Source: Lachnospiraceae bacterium
GTDB taxonomy: Bacteria; Bacillota; Clostridia; Lachnospirales; Lachnospiraceae
Assembly: GCA_017623295.1 (NCBI GenBank)
Contig: JAGAPK010000050.1
Location: forward strand, 1-37,318
DNA: 37,318 bases
Direction of reading: 5' to 3'
Of the stretch, positions 25,881 to 33,448 are shown piece by piece. Positions within the stretch are counted from its first letter, which is position 1. Every line of letters begins with the position of its first letter. The translations under genes were made by a program, and so were the position numbers. The notes below the pieces were generated by a model that had not been told where the DNA came from, did no database searches, and saw only the letters and a program-made list of their open reading frames with translations.

Positions 25881-27197
25881 ATGACAATATTAAGTCAGAA
25901 AATCGATGCACAAAAGAATAAGAAAGAAGTCTGGTATAAACTGGATTTGTCAGCCATTGTCTATCCGACACTGCAGCGAAAGGATTTTTCTTCTGTTTAC
26001 CGCTTGTCTGTTGTGTTAAAAGAAGAAATTAAACCCGACATCCTGCAAGAAGCACTGGATATGACTCTGCTTCGTTTTCCCACCTACAAAGTCGCTATCC
26101 GAAAAGGTCTTTTCTGGCGCTATCTCGAACCAAACAACCGCCCCGGACCCTTTGTGACACCGGATATTAAGAATCCTTGTATGCCGATGCCTTTTAAAGC
26201 CAACAACCGCTATTTATTGCGTGTTTATTATTATGGAAAAAGAATCTCTTTGGAAGCACACCACTGTCTTGGTGACGGCACCGGCGGTATGTGTGTATTA
26301 CAGACTTTGACCGCTGTTTATCTGGGCTTACTCGGCCATCCGATTACACCTTCCGGCTTTGTACTGGATATCAACGACACACCCCATCCGGAAGAACTGG
26401 AAGATGCTTATATGCGATACGCCAATGCACAGGTTCGTCCACCTCGTCCCGGAGAAAAAACCTTCCGTGTCCGAGGCACTAAAGAACCTTTTTATACACT
26501 TAATATTATTGATGGTATTATGTCGGTTCATAATGTTGTGGAAGTTGCAAAAAAATACAATGCCACCATAACAGAATATCTAAACGCAGTCCTGCTCTAT
26601 GCTCTTTTGCAAAAGCAAACTGCTGATATGCCGGTTCGGATGCGCCCGGTCAAAATTGCCATGCCGGTTAATTTACGACGATTTTTTCCGTCCAGAACCC
26701 TGCGCAATTTTATCACAATGGTCTATCCGTCCATTGACCCGCGACTTGGCGACTACACCTTTGAAGATATTGTGAAACAAGTGCACAACTATATGCGCTA
26801 TTATATAAGTGATAAATTTCTGCGTGGTGATATTACCACCAATGCCTCTACACAGCGCAATCTTTTTATTCGCGTTGTACCACTTTTTATCAAGGATTTC
26901 GTCGTTCGTACTTTTTACACCAAGGTACAGGACAAAAATTCTTCTGCCGGTCTGACGAATATGGGGGCTTTGAAAGTACCGGAAGATATGAAACCATTTA
27001 TTGAACGCTTCGATATTTATATGGGACAGCCTTTTTCTTCCCGTACCAACTGTGCCATTATCAGTTACGAAGATATTTTAACCATTAATTTTGCAAGCAG
27101 TATTGTGGAAACCGATGTCGAACGCTACTTTTTTCAGAAATTAGTGCAGGACGGAATTCACGTAAAAATAGAAAGTAATCGTGATTCAGAAATATAA
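25881..27197 (+). CDS. Condensation-type acyltransferase (alcohol acetyltransferase-like)
   Basis: The 438-residue protein has the HHxxxDG catalytic motif (HHCLGDGTGG, His127-His128, Asp132) of the chloramphenicol acetyltransferase/condensation/wax synthase superfamily. A later DFVVRTFYTKVQ and SNGLTNMGA-like segment (here SSAGLTNMGALKV) marks the second half. It transfers an acyl group to an alcohol or amine. Only a single domain is present, with no carrier protein. The ATG at 25881 follows AGGAG by 5 bases, so the extra GTG upstream is inside the ribosome binding site and not used. The next gene, 50 bases on, is DUF6320, and the divergent gene is an esterase. I recall this gene trio from Lachnospiraceae, but not a defined product. 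Confidence 0.8.
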   Translation: MTILSQKIDAQKNKKEVWYKLDLSAIVYPTLQRKDFSSVYRLSVVLKEEIKPDILQEALDMTLLRFPTYKVAIRKGLFWRYLEPNNRPGPFVTPDIKNPCMPMPFKANNRYLLRVYYYGKRISLEAHHCLGDGTGGMCVLQTLTAVYLGLLGHPITPSGFVLDINDTPHPEELEDAYMRYANAQVRPPRPGEKTFRVRGTKEPFYTLNIIDGIMSVHNVVEVAKKYNATITEYLNAVLLYALLQKQTADMPVRMRPVKIAMPVNLRRFFPSRTLRNFITMVYPSIDPRLGDYTFEDIVKQVHNYMRYYISDKFLRGDITTNASTQRNLFIRVVPLFIKDFVVRTFYTKVQDKNSSAGLTNMGALKVPEDMKPFIERFDIYMGQPFSSRTNCAIISYEDILTINFASSIVETDVERYFFQKLVQDGIHVKIESNRDSEI

Positions 27198-27247
27198 AGT
27201 GATTCAAAATTATGTAAACCAGCCTGTAAACAGAAAGGAATTTTTAT

Positions 27248-27955
27248 ATGTCATATTGCGTAAACTGTGGAGTAGAACTAGAAGCTTCTTTGAAAGAATG
27301 TCCACTTTGTAATACTCCTGTTATCAATCCGAACAAAAACGTCAGCCAAGCTACTACAGCCAAACCATATCCTACTTCCAAAGGTCAAGTTGAAGTGGTC
27401 AAAAGAAAAGATTTAGGTATTTTATTGACTGTTGTATTATCTGCTACAAGCATCACCTGCTTCCTGCTGAATCTGCTTGTTTTCCAGGGTTCCTTATGGT
27501 CTTTTCTGGTCATTGGTATATGCATCTGCTTGTTTTTCTTTGCATTTCCGGCAGTAATCTATACCAAAACACCAATATATCTCTCGCTTTTAGCCGATGG
27601 CGTGGCAGTTGCTATTTATTTATATTTGATTACTTATCTGACTCCTACTGCAAGATGGTTTTGGGAACTCGGATTACCAATTGTAATCACCATTGTAATT
27701 CTCATGGAACTGTATACTCTGCTTGCCCGCAAACTACCTTTTACTATCTTATCAGGAGCACTGTATCTGTTTCTGGAAATTCCGACTTTTTGTGTCACAC
27801 TGGAATTGTTAATCAAACGTTTCCTCGGCAGTTCCTACCGTATCACATGGTCTGCCGTTGTTCTGACCGTGTGTGCAATTATTGATATTGCTCTCATTAC
27901 GATTCTGACAGAAAAACGCCTGCGTAATGAAGTACGCAGACGTTTACACTTTTAA
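27248..27955 (+). CDS. DUF6320 zinc-ribbon membrane protein
   Basis: This 235-residue protein has an N-terminal zinc ribbon, CxxC at 4-7 and CxxC at 18-21 (YCVNCG and CPLC), then a linker and six hydrophobic spans ending in a basic tail (EKRLRNEVRRRLHF). It matches the DUF6320 proteins that accompany acyltransferases in Lachnospiraceae. The function is unknown. AGAAAGGAA precedes the ATG. The gene's last codons form one arm of a terminator hairpin. Its place after the acyltransferase suggests that the pair acts at the membrane, perhaps on a lipid or wall component. Confidence 0.75.
   Translation: MSYCVNCGVELEASLKECPLCNTPVINPNKNVSQATTAKPYPTSKGQVEVVKRKDLGILLTVVLSATSITCFLLNLLVFQGSLWSFLVIGICICLFFFAFPAVIYTKTPIYLSLLADGVAVAIYLYLITYLTPTARWFWELGLPIVITIVILMELYTLLARKLPFTILSGALYLFLEIPTFCVTLELLIKRFLGSSYRITWSAVVLTVCAIIDIALITILTEKRLRNEVRRRLHF
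27914..27945. terminator. Terminator embedded in the DUF6320 C-terminal codons
   Basis: AAACGCCTGCGTA (27914-27926) and TACGCAGACGTTT (27933-27945) pair with one mismatch around ATGAAG, followed on the plus strand by ACACTTTTAA. The convergent lipoprotein gene ends 5 bases after the DUF6320 stop codon, so both genes use this short region. Confidence 0.7.
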
Positions 27956-27960
27956 GTATT

Positions 27961-28704
27961 TTATTCTTTTTCTGTCGTTGTTTGTTCTTCCATAAGAACC
28001 TGCTCTGTTTCACAAAATGTAAGCGGTTCTGCATAAGATGCATTACTTGTTTCTAATGGAACACCCTCTATCATAATGATTAATGCATCGGCATCATACG
28101 CCTCCAGAAAAGTATCTGTTAAGGAAGCAATAATAATGCTTTCTCCTTCTTGTGTCATCGTTTTGAGATACTCACGGAAAGCTTTGGACAAATCCAGATA
28201 TATCATCTTTTCTCCATCCGTTTCCTGTTCTTCAAAAGCATTGACTTTCGTATCTAATGACACAATATTGTGCTTTGCAAGTACAGCAATTAAATTTTCT
28301 GCTGTCAGCTGTTCTATCTCAGTTACTTCTGTGTTTAACTCAGAAGATGCTCCATTTCCATAATATATGGTTACTTCTTCATATACAATTTCCTCTTCCT
28401 GAGTTTCTACTTTTTGATTTTCTACAGCCTGTGTAACTGAAATCTGATTCTCCGTGAGCTGAGTTTCGGATACCTGCACTTCTGCCGTTTGTTCTTCTGT
28501 CATTTGTTCCTCTGCTGTCTGTTCCGCTTCGACGGTTCCGTCATTCAGCAAATATTTCAAGGAATCGACCAGCACTTCCTCTGAGGATGTTTCCGGTATG
28601 GTTACCGTTTCTTCCGTTGCGGTTTCCCCTGTTGCATTGCTGCATGCGGCTAACGCCAGCATGGTAATGACAGCCATCAATACCATCCATTTCTTTTTTT
28701 TCAT
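27961..28704 (-). CDS. GerMN-domain lipoprotein
   Basis: This 247-residue lipoprotein has the signal peptide MKKKKWMVLMAVITMLALA and lipobox AAC (Cys21). A low-complexity linker (about 25-105) follows, made of Glu/Thr/Gln repeats such as EEQMTEEQTAEVQVSETQ. A GerMN domain (about 110-235) follows with VTIYYGNG near its start and LDLSKAFREYLKTM. GerMN proteins occur in spore germination and in other envelope lipoproteins. The linker is repetitive and may vary between strains. AGGGAG precedes the ATG. A candidate promoter is TTGCTT-17-TAGAAT near 28782-28754. Confidence 0.8.
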   Translation of the reverse strand: MKKKKWMVLMAVITMLALAACSNATGETATEETVTIPETSSEEVLVDSLKYLLNDGTVEAEQTAEEQMTEEQTAEVQVSETQLTENQISVTQAVENQKVETQEEEIVYEEVTIYYGNGASSELNTEVTEIEQLTAENLIAVLAKHNIVSLDTKVNAFEEQETDGEKMIYLDLSKAFREYLKTMTQEGESIIIASLTDTFLEAYDADALIIMIEGVPLETSNASYAEPLTFCETEQVLMEEQTTTEKE

Positions 28705-28798
28705 AATTCTCCCTCCAAGACTAGCCCAACGTATTGGGTTTCATCTAAACCGGGTTATATTCTATCATACTCTTTCTAAAAAAGCAAAAGAACTTTTT

Positions 28799-29917
28799 TT
28801 ATTTTTCCGTCATAACTTCACCGGATTTTATAACTTTTTGTATCAATAAGGCTTTATCTGTCACTAAAATATCTGCTTTCTTCCCGGCCTGCAATGTTCC
28901 ATAGTCCTGTTCCAAGCCAATTGCCTTTGCCGGATTTAAGGTTGCTGCCCGAATAGCATCCTCTTTTGGGATTCCCATCCCAATTGCCTTTTTCATACAA
29001 TCATAAAGATGTGTCACGCTTCCGGCAATCGTACCATTTTCAAGCAATGCCAGATTGCCCTGTACTTCCACTTTCTGTCCGCCGAGTGCATAGATTCCAT
29101 CTTCCATTCCCGTTGCCATCATACTGTCACTAATCAGAATAATTCTATCAGCTCCAAACAATTTAAACGTACTTCTTACTACACTGGGATGAATATGCAC
29201 TCCATCACAGATTAACTCCACTTCGGTACTTTCATCCTCTGCTGCCGCCCCAATAATCCCCGGTGCTCTATGCGTAAAAGGTGGCATTGCGTTATAAAGG
29301 TGTGTCACATGATTTGCTCCGGCAGCAATCGCTTTTTTTGAAGTTTCATAATCAGCACAAGTATGTGCTATGGAAAACCGAACACCATCGTCGCACTCAC
29401 GAATACATTCCATTGCCCCTTCTATCTCCGGTGCAATCGCCACAATTTTAACAAGCCCTCCGGCGGCTTCCTGCAATTTTTTCAACCAATCCTTATCCGG
29501 TTTCCGAATATAAAGCGGATTTTGCGCCCCTTTTTTCTCATAAGAAATAAAAGGGCCTTCCAGATAAATCCCCTGCAAACTATCTATTCCCGCATCTGCT
29601 GCCACTCTACAGATTTTCATAAGTTGTGTTTCTGACAAGGTCATCGTTGCCGGACAAATCGTAGTAATACCATTTTTCAATTCAAAATCCGCTATCGCCT
29701 TCATAGATTCTATGGTTCCGTCGCAGAAATCATATCCGGCACATCCATGAAAATGAATGTCCACTAATCCCGGCAAAAGATAAGTTTCCTGTTCCTTTTC
29801 TGTCAAATCATCTAAGGCACACAATTCTACTGCCTGTATCCGGTCATTTTCTATGGTAAGGATGCCCGGCTCAAATGTGAAATTGTTCGTGAAAAGAATT
29901 CCTTTTAACTGCTTCAT
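28799..29917 (-). CDS. nagA: N-acetylglucosamine-6-phosphate deacetylase
   Basis: The 372-residue amidohydrolase has VDIHFHGCAGYDF near residue 52, YLEGPFIS near 118, the metal site HLYNAMPPFTHR near 212 and LISDSM near 270, the usual NagA order. It deacetylates GlcNAc-6-P to glucosamine-6-P and acetate, feeding amino sugars into glycolysis and wall synthesis. Usually nagB lies beside it; none is in view here. The gene is single. The metal-ligand motifs are complete. Confidence 0.93.
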   Translation of the reverse strand: MKQLKGILFTNNFTFEPGILTIENDRIQAVELCALDDLTEKEQETYLLPGLVDIHFHGCAGYDFCDGTIESMKAIADFELKNGITTICPATMTLSETQLMKICRVAADAGIDSLQGIYLEGPFISYEKKGAQNPLYIRKPDKDWLKKLQEAAGGLVKIVAIAPEIEGAMECIRECDDGVRFSIAHTCADYETSKKAIAAGANHVTHLYNAMPPFTHRAPGIIGAAAEDESTEVELICDGVHIHPSVVRSTFKLFGADRIILISDSMMATGMEDGIYALGGQKVEVQGNLALLENGTIAGSVTHLYDCMKKAIGMGIPKEDAIRAATLNPAKAIGLEQDYGTLQAGKKADILVTDKALLIQKVIKSGEVMTEK

Positions 29918-29977
29918 AATTTACTCCATTTTCCACAATAATAACGTAATAATACCATTTCATTATATAGCAAAAAA

Positions 29978-29996
29978 ACACCGTAATCTACGGTGT
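29978..29996 (-). terminator. Terminator of tRNA-Leu(CAG)
   Basis: ACACCGTA pairs with TACGGTGT around a 3-base loop, followed on the minus strand by seven T residues. It is 20 bases past the tRNA 3' end. Confidence 0.85.
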
Positions 29997-30015
29997 TTTC
30001 TGAGATACCTTATAG

Positions 30016-30099
30016 TGCAGGAAAAGGGACTTGAACCCTCATGATATTGCTATCACACGGACCTGAACCGTGCGCGTCTGCCAATTCCGCCATTCCTGC
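30016..30099 (-). tRNA. tRNA-Leu, anticodon CAG
   Basis: An 84-base class II tRNA on the minus strand. Acceptor GCAGGAA (5') pairs with TTCCTGC (3'), with a GGTTCAAGTCC T-arm and a long variable arm. The anticodon stem CACGG/CCGTG has loop TTCAGGT. The discriminator is A and CCA is not encoded. Confidence 0.93.
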
Positions 30100-30141
30100 G
30101 AACAAATGTTATTCTATCTTTTTTTTCGATATATGTCAAGA

Positions 30142-30636
30142 CTATTTTAGAATCTTTTCCGATTCCTCATTCCACCCTTTGCATACGTCAACCCATGACT
30201 CATAGCCGGAGTATCTCTCCAACTCCGGAATCGTAAGTTCAATAGCGCTATTGCTGCTGCCGCAAGCCGGAAAAACAGTTTCAAAACGCTTCAAAGACGC
30301 ATCCAGATAAACCACTACTCCCTCGTTGATACCAAAAGGACAAACACCACCGATAGCATGTCCAATCATGCTTTCCACTTCATCCGGCGAAAGCATTTTC
30401 GCCTTTGCTCCAAAATATGTTTTGTACTTATGATTGTCAATTTTGGCATCTCCCGCTGTCACAATCAGAATCGCTTTTTCTTCTACCAGAAAAGATAATG
30501 TTTTCGCAATTCTTTTGCCTTCACAATGTAGCGCTGCCGCTGCCAGTTCTACTGTCGCACTGGATAACGCAAGCTCCTGTATTCTATCTTCCATCTGATA
30601 TTGTCTGAAATATTCTTTTACTCTGTCAATTGCCAT
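30142..30636 (-). CDS. YbaK/EbsC-type aminoacyl-tRNA deacylase
   Basis: This 164-residue protein has the YbaK/ProX fold: AKTLSFLVEEKAILIV and DNHKYKTYFGAK carry the conserved Lys residues, GGVCPFGI the substrate loop, and SNSAIELTIPELERY the C-terminal motif. Such proteins hydrolyse mis-acylated tRNAs such as Cys-tRNA-Pro. It is short and stand-alone. Two tRNA-Leu genes flank it in opposite orientation. The gene has no clear consensus promoter. Exact tRNA specificity is unknown. Confidence 0.87.
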   Translation of the reverse strand: MAIDRVKEYFRQYQMEDRIQELALSSATVELAAAALHCEGKRIAKTLSFLVEEKAILIVTAGDAKIDNHKYKTYFGAKAKMLSPDEVESMIGHAIGGVCPFGINEGVVVYLDASLKRFETVFPACGSSNSAIELTIPELERYSGYESWVDVCKGWNEESEKILK

Positions 30637-30771
30637 AGCTGTACACTCCGATCTTTGGTTTACATAATTCCAATACTGATACTATGATAAATCTAATACC
30701 ATACTCTTTGTATTATATTCTTTATACAAAATGGGCACAATATAAATTTATAATTTTTTTCAAAAAAAGTA

Positions 30772-30800
30772 TTGACAGTTTTATCGTTCGATAGTATTAT
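30772..30800 (+). promoter_or_regulatory. Consensus promoter of tRNA-Leu(TAA)
   Basis: TTGACA (30772-30777), 17-base spacer, TATTAT (30795-30800), 23 bases before the tRNA 5' end. Confidence 0.85.
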
Positions 30801-30823
30801 ATTACTTGCGTTGTGACGCACGA

Positions 30824-30907
30824 GCGGAAGTGTCGGAACTGGCAGACGAGCAAGACTAAGGATCTTGTGACTGTAAAGTCGTGTGGGTTCAAGTCCCATC
30901 TTCCGCA
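30824..30907 (+). tRNA. tRNA-Leu, anticodon TAA
   Basis: An 84-base class II tRNA: GCGGAAG acceptor 5', TTCCGC 3' with discriminator A, anticodon stem CAAGA/TCTTG with loop CTAAGGA, a long variable arm and T-arm GGGTTCAAGTCCC. CCA is not encoded. A terminator follows at 30922-30947. Confidence 0.95.
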
Positions 30908-30921
30908 TTAACCTTTTAAGA

Positions 30922-30947
30922 AAAAGCCTTGATTTTTCAAGGCTTTT
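30922..30947 (+). terminator. Terminator of tRNA-Leu(TAA)
   Basis: AAAAGCCTTGA and TCAAGGCTTTT pair around TTTT with a T run after, 15 bases past the tRNA. Confidence 0.88.
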
Positions 30948-30986
30948 TTGCTGTCTAAAAACGAAAAGTTTTGTTACACTTTTGTA

Positions 30987-31035
30987 TTGACAAAGACTAA
31001 AATACAATGTTTAATATAATATATGTTATATAACA
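30987..31035 (+). promoter_or_regulatory. Promoter and palindromic operator of the TetR operon
   Basis: TTGACA (30987-30992), 17-base spacer, TTTAAT (31010-31015), then a perfect 12-base palindrome TGTTATATAACA at 31024-31035, right at the expected start of transcription. A TetR-family gene starts 24 bases later, so autorepression through this site is likely. Confidence 0.6.
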
Positions 31036-31058
31036 ATAATTATAAAAAGGAGGTCGTT

Positions 31059-31643
31059 ATGCCGCCCAAAGCAAAAATTACGAAAGAAATGATAATCGAT
31101 GTAGCTTTTGGCATTATACAGAACGAAGGGGTTGATAAAGTTACTGCCCGCAATATTTCTGAGCAATTGCACTGCTCTACCCAACCGGTATTATATTATT
31201 TTGCAACTGTAGAGGATATTAAAAAGACGGTGTATGAAAAAGCAGACGAATACCATTCAAATTATATTATGAACATGGAAAATGATTACGGAAATCCTAT
31301 GCTTGCGATTGGAATGAATTATATTAATTTTGCAATAGAGGAAAGAAATCTATTTCGTTTCTTATTTCAGTCAAATGAGTTTTCAGGAGCAAGTATGCTG
31401 GACTTGTTAGATTCAGAAGAATTATTACCGCTCCTTACTGTTTTACAGCAGGAACTGGATATGACAATGGATGAAGCGAAGGAAATTTTTAGTACATTGT
31501 TTATTTTTGTTCATGGATACGCCAGTCTATATGCAAATAACACTATGGTTTATGAAGAAGCAAATGTAATATCAGCACTTGAAAAAGTATTTTACGGAGC
31601 TGTTTGTATTACGAAAGGAGATAACGATGAAAAAAATATTTGA
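31059..31643 (+). CDS. TetR/AcrR-family transcriptional regulator
   Basis: The 194-residue protein has an N-terminal helix-turn-helix (about 1-50) with IIDVAFGIIQNEGVDKVTARNISEQL and PVLYYFATVEDIKKTVYEKA, the usual TetR_N pattern, and a helical ligand-binding half. The ATG at 31059 follows AAGGAGG by 5 bases; the upstream residues MLYNNNYKKEVV of the longest frame are not used. A palindrome and promoter precede it. The next gene, a CPBP protease, overlaps it by 17 bases, so this regulator probably controls its own operon. Confidence 0.88.
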   Translation: MPPKAKITKEMIIDVAFGIIQNEGVDKVTARNISEQLHCSTQPVLYYFATVEDIKKTVYEKADEYHSNYIMNMENDYGNPMLAIGMNYINFAIEERNLFRFLFQSNEFSGASMLDLLDSEELLPLLTVLQQELDMTMDEAKEIFSTLFIFVHGYASLYANNTMVYEEANVISALEKVFYGAVCITKGDNDEKNI

Positions 31644-32322
31644 AAAACATGAAACTTTAATATGCATACTGTTAATAGTTGTATATGTAGTAACCAATTC
31701 TTACTGTATGCAGAATTTTGGAATAGCAGATTATAGAAGTACAATTATAAATACCATATTTTCTCTGGCGTTAGTGATTTTGATACTTAGTCTAAAAAGG
31801 ACAACTTATTATGGTTTAACAAAAATAAAGAACTTGAAAGATTATTTATATTTTATTCCATTATTATTGATTATATCAGTTAATTTGTGGAGTGGTATTA
31901 ATATAAATAATACGCCAAGTGAGATAATATTTCATATATTAACAATGATTAATGTTGGCTTTATAGAAGAAATTATCTTTCGTGGCTTCCTGTTTAAAAT
32001 GATGGAAAAAGACAACGTTAAAAGTGCAATTATAGTAAGTTCAATTACTTTTGGAATAGGACATATTGTTAATTTGCTGAATGGAGCTGATTTAGTTCCA
32101 ACTTTAATGCAAGTATGTTATGCGGTTTCTATTGGCTTTTTATTTGTTACTATCTTTTATAAAAGCAAATCACTTATTCCATGTATAATAACACATTCAT
32201 TAGTAAATTCGCTTTCGATATTTAATAGCGAAAATGAGGTGCTGTTTTATATATCATGTGTGTTTTTAATGGTTGTACCACTTGTTTATGCAATGTATAT
32301 AAATAAAACCGTGAAAGAATAA
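31627..32322 (+). CDS. CPBP intramembrane metalloprotease
   Basis: The 231-residue protein has about seven spans and the CPBP motifs EEIIFRGFLFKMM (near 110-122), GIGHIVNL and CIITHSLVNS, the Glu-Glu/Arg, His and His/Asn set. It is complete. Bacterial members are linked to bacteriocin self-protection or prenyl-protein processing. The ATG at 31627 has AAAGGAG 7 bases before it and overlaps the TetR gene's end, so translation is coupled. The longer ORF from 31579 is not used. The composition is AT-rich. Confidence 0.87.
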   Translation: MKKIFEKHETLICILLIVVYVVTNSYCMQNFGIADYRSTIINTIFSLALVILILSLKRTTYYGLTKIKNLKDYLYFIPLLLIISVNLWSGININNTPSEIIFHILTMINVGFIEEIIFRGFLFKMMEKDNVKSAIIVSSITFGIGHIVNLLNGADLVPTLMQVCYAVSIGFLFVTIFYKSKSLIPCIITHSLVNSLSIFNSENEVLFYISCVFLMVVPLVYAMYINKTVKE

Positions 32323-32359
32323 AAGGTATACCTACTTTTTTTCTACATATAATGTAACT

Positions 32360-32866
32360 ATGACTAAATTAAAATTATATACTATCATAGGCATTATTTT
32401 TGTTATTATCACCGGTTCGATTTCACACTTTGTTTATGAATGGTCCGGAAACAATTTTATACTTGGTTTTTTCTTTCCGGTAAATGAGTCTACATGGGAG
32501 CATATGAAATTGCTCTTTTTTCCAATGCTCTGCTATTCCCTGTATATGAATAGTAAACTGAAGGACGACTATCCTTGTATTACTTCATCTTTGTTGTTTG
32601 GAATATTATTGGGAACCTTTTTAGTACCTGTACTTTTCTACACCTACTCTGGTATTTTAGGGAAAAATTTTACGGTACTTGATATCGCTACCTTTGTAAT
32701 TAGTGTAATATTGGCGTTTTGGGCTGTCTATAAACTAACTCTGTCCTGCAAATTAACTTCTTACGAATCTTTATTGAAATTGCTTGTACTGATTGTTGTT
32801 GCTTGTTTTCTTATTTTCACATATCGACCGCTTGCTATCGGGATATTTGAGGTGCCTAGCGTATAG
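32360..32866 (+). CDS. DUF6512-family membrane protein
   Basis: The 168-residue membrane protein has about five spans and the segment SHFVYEWSGNNFILGFFFPVNESTWEHMKLLFFPM, which I recall from DUF6512 proteins of Firmicutes. It contains conserved polar residues near the second span (YEW and NESTWEH). Function is unknown. The ATG has no visible Shine-Dalgarno. A TATAAT lies 6 bases before it, so the transcript may start at or very near the ATG. It follows the CPBP gene by 37 bases, so readthrough is also possible. Confidence 0.75.
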   Translation: MTKLKLYTIIGIIFVIITGSISHFVYEWSGNNFILGFFFPVNESTWEHMKLLFFPMLCYSLYMNSKLKDDYPCITSSLLFGILLGTFLVPVLFYTYSGILGKNFTVLDIATFVISVILAFWAVYKLTLSCKLTSYESLLKLLVLIVVACFLIFTYRPLAIGIFEVPSV

Positions 32867-32974
32867 ATAGCTGTTCCGAACTATTTGCTATTTTTGTAAT
32901 ATCCTCATCCCATTATTGTATGCTGCATATTATCCTGCGCTCTGCACACACTATATCTGAAAGGATGGTGCTGT

Positions 32975-33130
32975 ATGGATAAATCAAATAAAGCTGACAA
33001 ATTATCTAATCTTTATGATGATGGCAATATTCCAAAAACAGATTTGCCTAAGAGCAAAAATTCGGATGAAAGTGTAGAACCACTTCCGGAATCCACTCGT
33101 CCACGTAAGGATGGCCCGGGCGGAGATTAA
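32975..33130 (+). CDS. Small acidic protein ending in Pro-Arg-Lys-Asp-Gly-Pro-Gly-Gly-Asp (51 aa)
   Basis: The short frame begins MDKSNKADKLSNLYDDG, has a middle part rich in Lys, Ser and Glu (KTDLPKSKNSDES), and ends PLPESTRPRKDGPGGD. An AAAGGA site lies about 9 bases before the ATG, and a terminator follows the stop by 22 bases, so this is a complete single-gene unit. No hydrophobic segment is seen and most of it looks disordered. The C-terminal RKDGPGG motif reminds me of small conserved hypothetical proteins in Clostridia, but I cannot name a function. It is too short for routine ORF calling. Confidence 0.6.
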   Translation: MDKSNKADKLSNLYDDGNIPKTDLPKSKNSDESVEPLPESTRPRKDGPGGD

Positions 33131-33152
33131 TAGACTTTCATTATGTTACGAA

Positions 33153-33188
33153 AAAGGCGTATTCAGTGTTTCTACTAAATACGCCTTT
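33153..33188. terminator. Bidirectional terminator between the 51-aa protein and DUF3791
   Basis: AAAGGCGTATT (33153-33163) pairs perfectly with AATACGCCTTT (33178-33188), with a 14-base loop. It serves the plus-strand 51-aa gene and, from the other side, the DUF3791 gene that ends at 33198. Confidence 0.8.
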
Positions 33189-33197
33189 GATTTCGTC

Positions 33198-33416
33198 TCA
33201 CATCATCAATAATACTTGATTTTCTATTTCATCATGAACGAATTCTGCCCACTCATCAACCGTATCATGTTCAACAAAATTCTTGTCATTTTTCAACGCT
33301 CTTGACAAATAAGAATCTCGAACAGCACGAGCTGCTTCTATATCGTTCATATGATATTTTTTCACCAAAGTATCTTGTACATATCTTTTAAACTCTTTTA
33401 TTTCTGCATTTGTCAT
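33198..33416 (-). CDS. DUF3791-domain protein, putative partner of DUF3990
   Basis: This small 72-residue protein (MTNAEIKEFKRYVQDTL at the start, ending VDEWAEFVHDEIENQVLLMM) matches DUF3791, a family that is found beside DUF3990 genes, where it has been taken as the antidote or companion. It is helical and acidic. I chose the ATG at 33416; the GTG nine bases earlier sits in the AAGGTG ribosome binding region. It stands 32 bases after the DUF3990 gene and shares its transcript, ending at a terminator. Its role as antitoxin is inferred. Confidence 0.75.
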   Translation of the reverse strand: MTNAEIKEFKRYVQDTLVKKYHMNDIEAARAVRDSYLSRALKNDKNFVEHDTVDEWAEFVHDEIENQVLLMM

Positions 33417-33448
33417 ACCGTTCACCTTCTCCCCATTACTTTTAAATA

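Noticed and set aside
29853-30044. 63-residue plus-strand ORF ending VQEKGLEPS
   Set aside because: It overlaps the 3' half of tRNA-Leu(CAG) in antisense and the nagA start, another tRNA-derived artefact.
30693-31007. 104-residue minus-strand ORF with GLEPTRLYSHKIL
   Set aside because: It is the antisense of tRNA-Leu(TAA). GLEPTR-type peptides are a well-known artefact of translating tRNA T-arms backwards, and no ribosome binding site precedes it.
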